Part shown: positions 52,990 to 62,477 of the stretch, one piece after another
How positions within the stretch are numbered: position 1 is the first letter of the stretch
Layout of the letters: each line of letters opens with the position of its first letter
From: Agapetus fuscipes
Taxonomy: Eukaryota > Arthropoda > Insecta > Trichoptera > Glossosomatidae
Direction of reading: 5' to 3'
DNA: 64,000 bases
NCBI GenBank assembly: GCA_951799405.1
Contig: OX637350.1
Span: 4,635,852-4,699,851 of the forward strand
The notes under the pieces: generated by a model
Seen by the model: the letters and a program-made list of their open reading frames with translations, nothing else
Databases searched by the model: none
Told to the model about the DNA's origin: nothing
Program-made: the position numbers and the translations under genes

Positions 52990-53150
52990 AACTCAGCAGC
53001 AGGCCCCACAGCGCAGCAACAGCCTGGACTTCCTCAACTTTGAGGAGAAGCGGCAGTTGATTGCAAGCTCGCTCTCCCTCACAGACTTTATCCACTGCGG
53101 ACCTCCGCAGGGCAAGGAGTCACCGCCACCACCCACCTCTACTGTCGCTG
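52907..53150 (+). CDS. N-terminal coding part of polyQ protein, product unknown
   Basis: The first ATG after the in-frame stop (52,907; MSLGGDMPQQPQ) opens 81 codons plus one base (phase 1) to the donor at 53,150. Residues 15-28 are an uninterrupted glutamine run of mixed CAG/CAA, then TQQQ. Residues 36-64 (NSLDFLNFEEKRQLIASSLS, then LTDFIHC) form a well-ordered block that looks conserved. A serine/proline-rich stretch follows. GC-rich codon use, with CAG favoured over CAA, and flanking splice sites support a true exon. I do not recognise the family. Later exons must lie beyond the window or within the repeat-filled DNA after 53,150, making a first coding intron of over 10 kb likely. Confidence 0.65.
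52949..53005 (+). repeat. CAG/CAA tract (polyglutamine)
   Basis: Encodes 14 Gln, Thr, 3 Gln; interrupted by CAA codons, which lowers slippage. Confidence 0.9.
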
Positions 53151-53410
53151 GTCAGTTTCTACCTTAATTTTGGGTCTCATTTTTGTGGTATTTGACATAT
53201 ATGATTTTCGTTGTCTTTTTTGTTACCATGGTGGTGGTTTATATTTGGATGTTGACCTCATGTCATTACTTCCGTCCCTCAAAAGATGGACTTCGAATGG
53301 CTTTACTTGACTATTTACCCCAAAGGCTTGATAGTTGCCAAAAAGAATCAGTATTCCGAGTATACAACATTAACTTTACATGAACTCGCCTAGATCGCAA
53401 AAAAAAAAAA

Positions 53411-53495
53411 ACGCAACTAAGCTACACGTATAGTGTAACTTCTTGCCGCGTTATCCCCGAAGGGGTCGCATGTGGCGGGTTAAACCTATTAAGAA
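53411..53495 (-). mobile_element. T2 SINE 3' end fragment
   Basis: Minus-strand end (CGACCCCTTCGGGGATAACG to CACTATACGTGTAGCTTAGT), 27 bases from an oppositely oriented full copy. Confidence 0.8.
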
Positions 53496-53522
53496 CTTTA
53501 TTTATTTAATTAATGAACTTAG

Positions 53523-53848
53523 TCCGGTCGATAGCTCAGTTGGTAGAGTGCTTGCATTCCATGCCGTGAGCTCGGGTTCGAATCCCACCGAGCGCGTGGG
53601 TGTCAGAAATGATTTCCCATTTCGGTGTTTATTTCAAACCCCAAAATAAAAATACCGGCAAGGTTTACTCAGCCTTCACAAGAAATGAGTACCAGCTCTC
53701 TCGGGAGCTGGGAAACCCCCACTTCAACTGAAGTGGTTGGCGTAAGGCCGGCCCCCTTACCTGTAAAAATAAATAGGTTCAACTCGCCACATGCGACCCC
53801 TTCGGGGATAACGCGGCAAGAAGTTACACTATATGTGTAGCTTAGTTG
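53523..53848 (+). mobile_element. T2 tRNA-derived SINE, reference copy
   Basis: A box TAGCTCAGTTGGTAGAG (53,531) and B box GGTTCGAATCC (53,575) are intact. The head resembles a tRNA with a GCATTCCATGCC anticodon arm. The body has GGTGTTTATTTCAAACCCC, CAAGGTTTACTCAGCC, TCAACTGAAGTGGTTGGCG and CCTTACCTGTAAAAATAAAT. It ends ACTATATGTGTAGCTTAGTT without poly-A. Lies in the candidate intron. Confidence 0.88.
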
Positions 53849-53849
53849 A

Positions 53850-54610
53850 AAGATCGCGTTAGTTGAAATCTTCTTTTTCTTCTGCAGAAATATTACCATT
53901 CACGTAGCCGTATCTTAGTTGCTAATTTGACAGATATTAAAAATGGTTTCCCTGTGTCCGAAAAAGACACTTAACTAACGAACGACAAGACTATGCTGAA
54001 AAATTATTGATTTATTTAACGATCCATCAACGTGCTCAATAACCCTTAAAAATGTTGTAAAGCGCTCTTGAGGTGTGTAATAGCATGTGTTAAATAACAG
54101 GGAAAAATTTCCTTTGATGTCTTTGCTTTTCTTGAAACGAGAACACGGTAATCAAACACGGTATGAACCATAGATACTTGCAATACATCAAAACGCAATA
54201 ATATGTCGGTTGTTCTACATTCAACCAATAATAATATTATTGATATTGAATTGTAGAAAATGAGGTAAGTAGGTACTATTTTATATTATTGACACTGCCA
54301 TAGATTACGACAATCAAAATAATTCAAGGTTCATAGACAATAATAGTGTAATGTTGGCATACCCATTATGTGGCTGTTATCTGTGAGGTATTTAGCTATT
54401 CTTGCTGTATTCCTCATACGTTGGGCATGAATATTAATGGCGTTATTAAAATGACTCGAGCATCATATCACCGTATAATGTGATACGCACAAAGCCAATT
54501 GCCATCACAAAGGCAATGATAATAACTTAGGCCTATCGGACTGCAAGGACTCATTTCATGACGTCCAGAGACGAGTTATCCAGACAAAAAAAATTGCAAC
54601 GCAAAAAAAA
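53850..54610. other. Unannotated intronic stretch
   Basis: Nothing recognised beyond AT-rich sequence. Confidence 0.4.
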
Positions 54611-54901
54611 CGCATCATATATATATACACATATAGTGAAACTTCTTGCCTGCGTTATCCGCGAAGGCATCGCATATGGCGATTCGGGTAAGGGGGCCGG
54701 CCTGGTGGGGGTTTTCGTTCTCATTTTTTGGGAAGGCTGAGCAAACCTTGCCGGTATTTATTCTGCGTTTGAAGTTAACACTGAAACTGGAAATCATTTC
54801 TGACATCTTCGGTGGGGATCAAACCCCTGTTCTCGGTATGGAATGCAAGCATTCTACCAACTGACCTATCGACCGGACTTTTTACGAGCTTGGTCGTCGC
54901 A
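54611..54901 (-). mobile_element. T1-T2 SINE, T1 part truncated
   Basis: The minus strand starts at GTGCGACGACCAAGCTCGTA (T1 end) and continues into AAAAAGTCCGGTCGATAGGT (T2 head) and the body, with an internal deletion. Ends CACTATATGTGTATATATAT. Confidence 0.8.
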
Positions 54902-54984
54902 CCAATGTCTGCACCACTATTGTGTGTGTCAGGACTAGATGACAGTTATGCACTGTACTATGTTTCTGTCCATATGCCAGTAGA

Positions 54985-55180
54985 TAAGCGATTGTGATGA
55001 CGAACCCAGAAGGACGCAGGACAGTGGGTAGACGAGTAAGATGGACGGATGTGGCGGATTGCCGTGCAATGGTAATATGGCACTGGAGGAGAAAGACGTT
55101 GGATAGACAGCGCTGGCAGCAGTTGATGAGGAAGGCCAAGACCCACCCCGGGTATTCGTGCCAATGATGACGATGATGAT
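54985..55180 (+). mobile_element. LINE 3' end with (GAT)n tail
   Basis: Translates as RVRWTDVADCRAM, HWRRKTLDRQRWQQLMRKAK and THPGYS, then stops and a GATGACGATGATGAT tail. A basic W-rich end with a trinucleotide tail is typical of RTE-type LINEs, but the family differs from the 43-kb one. Confidence 0.6.
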
Positions 55181-55675
55181 ATGCCAGTAGGTGTATTATT
55201 CGTCAACGAGTGAACCCACTGTTACCATGATAAAATGAAGTTGTCACAAGTAGTAAATCCTTTTTGCATTTTTTGTTGTCGTCTGGCATTCTTGCTTCGA
55301 TGAATTCATTATGTGGCTCCACTTATCGCATATTGTCCTTCATTAGGGACTCGCCTCAATGGCGATTCCTTATCTCGTTGACGGCTCTTCAAGTTGGCTT
55401 TTGTTGCGCTTACTCTCCAGTTACTCACCAATGCAACTTCAATAAATGACTACACAATAAATTCTCATTCAACCAACAGTTGGGCGGACACAATGACCAT
55501 TCATTCTTTCTTTGGTTATCTGCCTTTCCAAGACCAACATCGTACAGCAAATTGTTGGAGTACCATTCGACCAAAAATGTGTCCAAATTTGTTAAGTTTT
55601 AGCTTGATTTACAACTCATGAAAATAGCGTTACTTTACATTGGAGAGTTGCTTCTCGGGATCTGTTCTTGTTGTT
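55181..55675. other. Unannotated intronic stretch
   Basis: Nothing recognised; open frames of 60-75 codons lack domains. Confidence 0.4.
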
Positions 55676-55835
55676 GTCTGTTTCGGGGAAGGTCGGCAAG
55701 AGTTGCAGGGCTTATACTATGTTCATTTGAGATCTGGTTTTTATGTTGTAAGTGCCACACTTAGACGTATCTGCTTGTGAGAATGCATATTATACGAATC
55801 TTAAATGTTTATATATCTTTGAGAGTTAGATTATA
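55676..55835 (+). repeat. RepA copy, 5'-truncated
   Basis: Starts GTCTGTTTCGGGGAAGGTCG; part of the palindrome is deleted; ends GAGAGTTAGATTATAG. Confidence 0.7.
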
Positions 55836-56284
55836 GAATATGATTTGAACAAAGTACCTACCTTCTGATTAGTAACCGCTAGACTATAATTCACTTATGA
55901 AAAAAATATTCAAATTTGAAACCAGTTTTAAGTTAATTTTTCTTTACTGAAAAAAAGGGGTTTTGCCCTGGTTTTTGGTTCAACCACTACAATGAATCTG
56001 GCCGTAGATGTGTTCAAGAACAATAAACAAATGACCGTATTAGTCTGCCGTCAATTTTTTGAAAACGACTCTCCTAAATGGAGGTGATTTTTCAAGTTAA
56101 AAACAATAACCGTCTTTTGTGGATGCATTGTGACCAATTGTCGAGAGTATTATAAGCAACGTGAACATTCACGTATATATTGTACTCGCACACGTCCGTG
56201 TGTTTACAATTGCATTGTGAGTGCGGTGGATGTTCCACTACCCCGAGTATGTCTTAAATGCAACAAAAAAAATAAAAATGAATC

Positions 56285-56385
56285 GAATCTGAAACAGCGC
56301 TTCAAGTGAGTTTTTTAGTTGTCATAGAATTTTTGGTGGAATGCTATGGTTGACTCAGTAGACGTATAGTTTTGTACTTGCATGG
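56285..56385 (+). repeat. RepF copy
   Basis: CTGAAACAGCGCTTCAAGTG, AATTTTTGGTGGAATGCTAT and ACGTATAGTTTTGTACTTG, the clearest RepF copy. Confidence 0.55.
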
Positions 56386-56915
56386 TAAATGGCCGTCGTG
56401 CGCTCGGAAATCGATTGTTCACAGTCTGCCCGGAGAGAATGGTGCACGGACGACGAATGTACAATTATTTTTGTATTTGTTACTACTACCTACCTACCAC
56501 GGAGCGCATCTGAAGGAGCGGTGAATAATTCACGGTTAATTTGACATTACTCACCCAGTTTTAGTTTATATATTAATTAAGCATTTGTAAATAGTTCCCA
56601 CTTGATGAATTGAAAACTTTATTTATTAAAACAATAGTGAAAGAATCCAAGTATTTTTTGTACTCTTGCCAAAAGTTCCATTGCGAAAGTTAGTACTTAT
56701 AAGGTTTATAATTTTTCTATTTAATTCAGATTTTATTTTTTGTAAGGGATGATTGCTGAAAGTTGTACAAACAAATATTTAATTACACTGGATTACAAAA
56801 AGACATTTGAATGAATGAAAAGTTCTTGTATGTATTTTTGGATGATTTTCTTCTATATTTAATGTCCGGTACTTCCCTTATTAGAGTCCAGCAGTAATCT
56901 GACTCGTTTATCTAA
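56386..56915. other. Unannotated intronic stretch
   Basis: Nothing recognised. Confidence 0.4.
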
Positions 56916-57158
56916 CGGGGCTATTCTTAGACATTTTATTCGTCGGTTGAGCCCACGCTTTGACAAACGAATGGTGCCTGAGCTAGAAGTTTCATCAGCA
57001 CGGTCATTCTTACCTACCGAATTTTTTAATATTTGTGTAAAGACAAATCAGCTGTTCACTTGCGGTCATCTTGGATTGATAGGTTTTCATACAAATGCAT
57101 CATTAGTTTATCAAAACGTGGGCTCAACGGAGGACTAAAATGTCAAAGAATAGCACCG
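56916..57158. mobile_element. M1 MITE, copy 3
   Basis: CGGGGCTATTCTTAGACATT at the left and AAGAATAGCACCG at the right. Flanks TAA/TAT differ by one base. The module CAGCTGTTCACTTGCGGTC with ATCTTGGATTGATAGG is kept. Confidence 0.85.
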
Positions 57159-57375
57159 TATGTATTGAAGAAATACGTTTTACTTTTTATAAGTATTGCT
57201 AGTAAATAACTGTTCTACTTCTGCCCTAATTTTTATCACGATAATTATCAACACGTTAGACCTGTAGCTGTTCAATGGATCATCGTTTTTCTGTTTGAAA
57301 AATTCACGTTAAGTGGCGGACGAGCCATGGATTTGCTGTGTGTGAGCAACACCGAATGAATTCAAAAATATTTTC

Positions 57376-57530
57376 GTCTTGTCTTATATGTAGACGCCAT
57401 CCCGCTAAAGGTGGCCAGTTCCTCCGCAGACGTGTCTCCATTTTATTCTGTCCTTGAACACTTCTTTCACCTCTTCACCATTCATCATTCCCTTCGTGCA
57501 TGCTCTCATTTTTTCTCTCTCGTCAATTCT
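57376..57530 (-). mobile_element. RTE-like LINE 3' end stub
   Basis: Minus-strand 3' UTR (AGCGGGATGGCGTCTACATA), an (ACAAG)-like tail and the ORF end (KWRHVCGGTGHL). Confidence 0.65.
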
Positions 57531-57887
57531 TGGAAATTTTGATTGACTGTTGTGTAATATGTATATTTGGTCGACTTGCCGTGTTTGTTTAATTAAAGTT
57601 TGTTTTCTCTGTACCGGCATTTGACCGGCATTCCGGTTGTGGCGGAGTCTGCCAAAAATATTTATAGAGTTTACCTAGAAACCCATTTTTCCGCAAGTTC
57701 CGCAGAGCTTGGTGTCGCGTTGACAGTTGACAAACCAAAAACATATGCACCAGAATCACGAAAGCAAAACGCTGAAGAACTCGTTGTTGATTAAAAGACT
57801 TCCTCACCCCTCACACCCACCACTAGTCCCAGCCCATGAAAGAATGATGCACTAATTTATATTTTATAATATAGTCAGTATTATTTT
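57531..57887. other. Unannotated stretch
   Basis: Nothing recognised. Confidence 0.4.
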
Positions 57888-57928
57888 GTACCTGACGATG
57901 GAAACATTGTTTCCGAAACCGGTCGTAC
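57888..57928 (+). ncRNA. Hammerhead ribozyme-like motif, best core
   Basis: Stem I GTAC (57,888-57,891) pairs with GTAC (57,925-57,928), with possible further A/U pairs outside. Core CTGACGA at 57,892-57,898. Stem II is GGAAAC/GTTTCC with loop ATT (57,900-57,914). GAA follows, then the palindrome ACCGGT (57,918-57,923). The cleavage triplet is GTC ending at 57,924, the classic hammerhead site. As at 4534, one extra U separates the core from stem II. Downstream TACTCGCCCCGTAACC echoes the flank of the 4.5-kb copy. Self-cleavage is predicted, not shown; a stem III of ACCGGT would need dimer formation. Confidence 0.7.
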
Positions 57929-58057
57929 ATTATTAAATTTTACTCGCCCCGTAACCTTATACAATTTGTTTTTTATAAATAACTTAACTTAAATAACGAA
58001 ATAACTAAAATAACCATATCTATATCCCGGAATGCACTGAAGACAAGCAAATTTCTG

Positions 58058-58146
58058 GCATCGTTTGCACCAGCGCCCTTGGAGTGACTACATCACGAAA
58101 CGGCGCTATAAAGAAATCATCAACTCATCATCATCATCATATCATC
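58058..58146 (+). mobile_element. (ATC)n-tailed retroelement 3' end, copy 2
   Basis: TTTCTGGCATCGTTTGCACC ... AACGGCGCTATAAAGAAATC followed by ACTCATCATCATCATCAT. Same family as 27,834-27,935. Confidence 0.55.
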
Positions 58147-58149
58147 ATC

Positions 58150-58450
58150 TACTCATATAATGAGGAGTATATGATCGTTGGTTTGCAGCTTATTCCTTCC
58201 TTCTTCTTTTGGTGCCACTTTTTTTGAAGATCGGCGATCGTTATGGATATTTTGACCTTGGATGCTCCTGGAAATAGGGATTTGGCTGAATCATTCTCGC
58301 AGGGTTTTCAGCCACGATGTTCTTCTGTGTCCTTGAGTTCTTCTCCGCTCAATCTTTCCTTGTATGATAAGATAGAGAAGGCGGCATTTCTCATTTCTCA
58401 TAATGTGACCGAAATACATTAGCTTTCTCTGCTTAATGGTTGCCAGGAGT
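58150..58450 (-). mobile_element. LINE ORF C-terminal fragment
   Basis: The minus strand reads EKCRLLYLIIQGKIERRRT, then RTSWLKTLRE and after a stop FSQIPISRS, a pattern (QGKIEGRR...SWLxxLR) familiar from RTE-type ORF ends. Its end faces the (ATC)n tail of the previous element. Confidence 0.55.
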
Positions 58451-58464
58451 TCTTTAGTTGTATG

Positions 58465-58600
58465 CATGCGTCATCGAACCATTTACTTTTAGAGTCATGG
58501 GCACGCCTCTGACCTAGAGGTTCTTGTTTTGGTGTGCCGTTGCTTTTACTTCACGGGAAGGCCTTCCGCCACTTGAAAAAATATAAAGCTTTGTATGAGC
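58465..58600 (+). repeat. Low-copy dispersed repeat
   Basis: ATTTACTTTTAGAGTCATGG and ACGGGAAGGCCTTCCGCC are shared with 5150-5255 and 9120-9245 respectively. Class unknown. Confidence 0.4.
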
Positions 58601-59202
58601 GTCCATGTGCTGTGGGTCCTTCTGACACATACATACAGGATGGGTACGGGGAGGGTTTGAGCGTCGGAGAACATAATCTGTGAAAAGGTATTTTAAAACG
58701 AAAATAAGCAATACTTGAAATGCACGTAGGAGGGATTACTTTGATTAGTTACACATTGCAATTCTATTTGCTAATTGTTAAATTCGCTTCTTATAAAACG
58801 AGTTGCTAAAGAGGTCCGTGGCAAAAAAACGACCGCCATTTTGGGAGCGGTTTCGCGCCGTTGATATCAATTGACTTGTCCCCAAGGTCGGAGCGTTGGC
58901 ATAAATGTTTTTTTTACGGACGTCAAGATGTGATAACAATTATCCATAATTGCTCCACTTAACGGTGTCTATTGTGGCCAATAATCGCGTGTTTGTGAAT
59001 GAAGCCGTCCAGCAGAGCAGGAGCGTGCGTTGGATAGAGGAAAATACTCTCAGAATAAATTGCCTTGAAAATACATTAAAATATCATGTGAGTGATTTTT
59101 AGCCTTCTTCCTCTTCTTATAGTTGCTCTTCTGCAGTCATAGTTAATCAAGAATTCATGTTGCACAAAAATATCATCATGAGCTCGACAGCCCTGGGTCT
59201 TG
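58601..59202. other. Unannotated stretch
   Basis: Nothing recognised. Confidence 0.4.
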
Positions 59203-59495
59203 GCTGAATCCAGGATTCTCCTCCACCCTCGCCTGTCCATCAGCCATGGAATCCAGGATTCTCCTCCACCCTCGCCTGTCCATCAGCCATGGAATCCAGG
59301 ATTCTCCTCCACCCTCGCCTGTCCATCAGCCATGGAATCCAGGATTCTCCTCCACCCTCGCCTGTCCATCAGCCATGGAATCCAGGATTCTCCTCCACCC
59401 TCGCCTGTCCATCAGCCATGGAATCCAGGATTCTCCTCCACCCTCGCCTGTCCATCAGCCATGGAATCCAGGATTCTTCTCCACTCTCGTCCATC
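59203..59495. repeat. 43-bp tandem repeat, ~7 units
   Basis: Units starting ATGGAATCCAGGATTCTCC recur at 59,246, 59,289, 59,332, 59,375, 59,418 and 59,461, with a diverged first unit at 59,203. Inner units are identical or nearly so. Because 43 is not a multiple of three, all three plus frames stay open, giving artefactual ORFs. On the minus strand the unit reads like the end of a LINE ORF (DGQARVEENPGF). Confidence 0.93.
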
Positions 59496-59806
59496 GTCTT
59501 TGTGTTGCAAATATATATTGTTATGATTTGACTTGGGGTTCTTTTAATTAAATTGCGATTTAAATTTATTTCACTTTTTTTTTTTCACAATATAGGCTAC
59601 AATGTGCCGTTCACTCTTCACTCTCTGCTAACAGTGGTGTTCGCGTTACAATGATCAAAGCGACTGTCTCCCCTCAGAGACGATTATTGTATGTTCGAGA
59701 TACTTCCACAATGGATGGCCAGAGACGTCACACACCAGCAAGCTACGTGTTTAGGCTCACGTCCCCACGAACTCATACGTTCGTAACGCAACATTGAATA
59801 TAGGTA
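59496..59806. other. Unannotated stretch
   Basis: Nothing recognised. Confidence 0.4.
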
Positions 59807-60089
59807 CACTCGATAGCTCAATCGGTAGAATGGTTGCGTTCCACGCTAGAGGGTAGGGTTTGATCTCCGCCAATTGTGTGTCGATGTTTATTACAAACCC
59901 AAAATCAAAATATCGGCAAGGTTTACACGGCCTTTGCAAGAAATGAGAACCATCTCCTCGGGAGCAGGCGATCAAATAAATTGTTTGGCGTAAGGTCGGT
60001 CCTCCTACTAATATGAAAATAAATAAATTTCACCTGCGACCTCTTCGGGGACAACGCGACAAGAAGTTGCTCTATATTTTCAGCTTAGA
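59807..60089 (+). mobile_element. T2 SINE
   Basis: Head CTCGATAGCTCAATCGGTAG with the B-box-like GGTTTGATCTCC; diverged body; ends AAGTTGCTCTATATTTTCAG. Confidence 0.78.
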
Positions 60090-60553
60090 AGCGATATGGA
60101 TAATTCAGTAGAACAGACCTATTAACTCAAGCTATACGCAAGCTAATTATCTAATCGTGATAAACTTTGTGTAAATGTACACGGTAATTTTTATCTACGA
60201 AAAAGTATTTTTAGATTTCTTCAAAAGAAGCGATTGAAGCTGTCGATGTTTTTGTTCATCTCGTTTGCTGTAAGTGCGAAATCATGTTTTTCGCTATCTT
60301 ATTGTATGAATTTGTATATTTTTAATCCAATTACATAGGTACGTACATTACAAGTGAATTGAGTCGTATGGAATCAGAGGCGGCAACCTAGGGTTATTTT
60401 GAAAGTGGGATAAATGAACAGAAACACGTGACACCATTTCCAAATATTCATCGCATTGTAAAAAAAAAACCTAGATTGCCGCCTTTGTGTTTAATTGAAT
60501 CAATTGTTCAATACTTCGGGGAGACTAAAAATATTACCGCATCATCTTTCAGA
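60090..60553. other. Unannotated stretch
   Basis: Minor similarity at 60,380-60,430 to 46,345-46,400; nothing else. Confidence 0.4.
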
Positions 60554-61057
60554 ACCTCGAGTATAAAACATACTAAACAATCGCGTAAACAGAAAAAAAA
60601 GTGTTGGATAACTAAAGCACTCACTAGATGCGCTGTTGCTTTTTTTATATGTTTTTTTTATTAGTTTATAAGATCGTAGAGTATTTACACAATTTTTGCA
60701 CTCAGGGTTCAGTACCCCGAGTATAAAAAAATTGCGTTACTCACACCTCCTTTGCGTGAACCGAAAATGTATCGAATATGCGACAGCACTCGTAGAGAGT
60801 GATTTAGTTTCAATACATCTTACTGCTTACGCTATTGAGATGAGTTTACGCGATATCTTATACTCGGGAGACAGACCGCAAAAGAAGCGACCGCAACAAA
60901 CATGTACCTAGAGTATACTGTAACATTACATGAATACTCCTTGATCCAATAAAATGTATGAAAAGTAAGTCTCTCACAGGGAGTGCTGTCGTTTTTTTAA
61001 TATATTTTTGATTTACTCGATCGAGGGGAGTTTATGTAGATGTTTTATACTTGAGGT
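60554..61057. mobile_element. Possible inverted-repeat element
   Basis: ACCTCGAGTATAAAACAT (60,554) and ATGTTTTATACTTGAGGT (61,040-61,057) are an 18-base inverted repeat with one mismatch. Inside, GAGTATAAAA recurs at 60,719 and AGTGCTGTCG-like blocks recur. No target duplication is seen. Confidence 0.4.
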
Positions 61058-61327
61058 ATTTGTTACAAAAGAGATTTACGCTTGGCGGGCTAACTGGTCA
61101 CAGCGAATCGTAATTGTAATAATTTACAGTTTTTAATAACTGAGTCGCGGAGTACTTATTCGCGAGCAGTCTTCGCAGTAAATGTCGCTTCGTTTCATAT
61201 ACCGGTGAAAGTAGTGAAGAAAACAGTGGCTAGAAACAACCGGGTTGATAATGTATTGTTATGATTTTTGGGTTCTATTTGTCTCCTAATTAAAAACTGG
61301 TCTTCTTTTAAGATATTTATTTTACGT

Positions 61328-61665
61328 TTTTTTTTTTTTTTTTTTTTTTCTAAGAAATCCTGTGCGGGAGACTCCCTAGATTCTAAAGACTCTAGGGGTC
61401 TATGACACTTGTTGTAGTGCCGCAGAGGTGTACGAGCTTGGTCGTCGCTACAAAGCGCCAATACTCAAGCAAGACCCAGTTGCTGTAAGGCTGGATGGAC
61501 CTTTGGTGACCGGTCATTGGTAAAGGTTTATGAATTTTTCAACCCAGCGAAGAGCACATTCGAAATATAAGTGGTATATTTTTGTGCTCCGCCGGGATCC
61601 GAATCCACAACCTTCCATTTACGAGTCCGAAGTGTTGACACTACGGACTACGGACCGGTCCAAGA
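61328..61665 (-). mobile_element. T1 SINE with poly-A, no 5S module
   Basis: Minus-strand head GGACCGGTCCGTAGTCC with GGATTCGGATCCC, full body and unique 3' part, then an A-tail (T-run 61,329-61,349). Very similar to the T1 part of 781-1097. AAACGT flanks it on both sides as a short candidate duplication. Confidence 0.85.
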
Positions 61666-61820
61666 TGACGTTTAAATTTATTTTTACACTTTTACATTTA
61701 TTTAGCTATTTTTAAGTACTTTAAGTAATTAATTTCACAGATAGCTTGTGTTCACTTATGCTGTTAGTCTTCACAGATATAAGGTTGCAAGAGAAATCCC
61801 TTCCTGCAAGCTGTTCGCGC

Positions 61821-61878
61821 CTTATATACCCCATCGATAGAAGCCTCTAGAGGTCAATTTGGCCAGAAGCTTCTCGAA
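61821..61878 (-). promoter_or_regulatory. Heat-shock element plus TATA box
   Basis: GAAgcTTCtcGAA at 61,866-61,878 is a perfect three-unit heat-shock element (alternating GAA/TTC at 5-bp spacing). TATATAAGG follows about 40 bases downstream on the minus strand (61,828-61,820). This is the arrangement of heat-shock-factor-driven promoters. The related LTR at 41.7 kb has GAAgcTGGtaGAA at the same place. Confidence 0.65.
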
Positions 61879-61918
61879 GCACATGACAATCTAGTGACTT
61901 CTTTAAATGTACTCAACA

Positions 61919-62393
61919 ATCACTAACTTACCTACCAATATTATAAAGAATTCCCATCAGCTGTAACTAATACCTACCTATACGTGTATCTAAATATTTA
62001 TATTGCATATTTACATAACAGTATATTATCTATAATTCAAGTTGCTAAGGTTTGATGATGATGATGAAGATGAATGAGTTGAATTTTGTCAATCTGAAGA
62101 TACCTCAAAAGATTTGGTTAACAGATCAGTCTTAAAATGCCTCTTGAAGTGGCTGCTGACGGAAAACTCTCGAACTACAGGTGCAAGTCGATTATATATA
62201 TGTCCTTGGAGCCGCCACTGCAAAAGCACACACGCGAAACACTATATTAATATTTTTGATTCATGTGTAATGCACACCCAGAAGCAGAGATTTGTGGGTT
62301 TGCTTGAATGTTTCCTTGTTAAATTAAAAATTAAAATTAAAATTGACCATGCATCTCTGCCGCCATTTCCTTCATTTGATTATTATTATAGTA
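61919..62393. other. Unannotated stretch
   Basis: Includes a GATGATGATGATGAAGATGA tract at 62,053-62,073, possibly a retroelement tail. Nothing else recognised. Confidence 0.4.
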
Positions 62394-62462
62394 CAGGGCT
62401 GGCAGTCTCAACACAAACGGTAGATCCTACCTACCGATTGTCGTTCAGATTAGTATGAACAC
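62394..62462. mobile_element. hAT-like element left end
   Basis: CAGGGCTGGCAGTCTCAACA resembles the terminus of the MITE at 47,799, followed by the same TACCTACCGA-like subterminal region. No matching right end was found. Confidence 0.5.
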
Positions 62463-62477
62463 CTGTCAATCTCTAAT

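Larger units (their letters stand above)
52733..53150 (+). other. Exon 2 of plus-strand gene
   Basis: Preceded by TTTTGGTTTCAG (AG at 52,731-52,732), a strong acceptor, and followed by the donor CTG/GTCAGT. The first 174 bases are untranslated; an in-frame TGA lies at 52,865, so the coding start must be within this exon. Confidence 0.65.
61257..61918 (-). mobile_element. LTR with heat-shock-type promoter, interrupted by a SINE
   Basis: Minus strand: starts TGTTGAGTACATTTAAAG (61,918) and ends GAACCCAAAAATCATAACA (61,257). It is colinear with the LTR at 41,704-42,068 (CTAGAGRCTTCTATC, TATATAAGG, AAAAATAAATT, AAGAAGACC, GAACCCAAAAA). A minus-strand T1 SINE (61,665-61,328) sits in its 3' half. 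Without the SINE it is about 320 bases long. No duplication flanks it clearly, and no internal region adjoins, so it is a solo or broken LTR. Confidence 0.72.

Noticed and set aside
53531..53590. Functional tRNA gene
   Set aside because: A and B boxes are intact, but the head is followed by the same SINE body in more than ten copies; no acceptor-stem closure was seen.
59200..59551. Three overlapping repetitive proteins, or a CRISPR-like array
   Set aside because: Perfect 43-bp head-to-tail units without unique spacers; frames stay open only because the unit lacks stops. Not CRISPR, not a supported gene.
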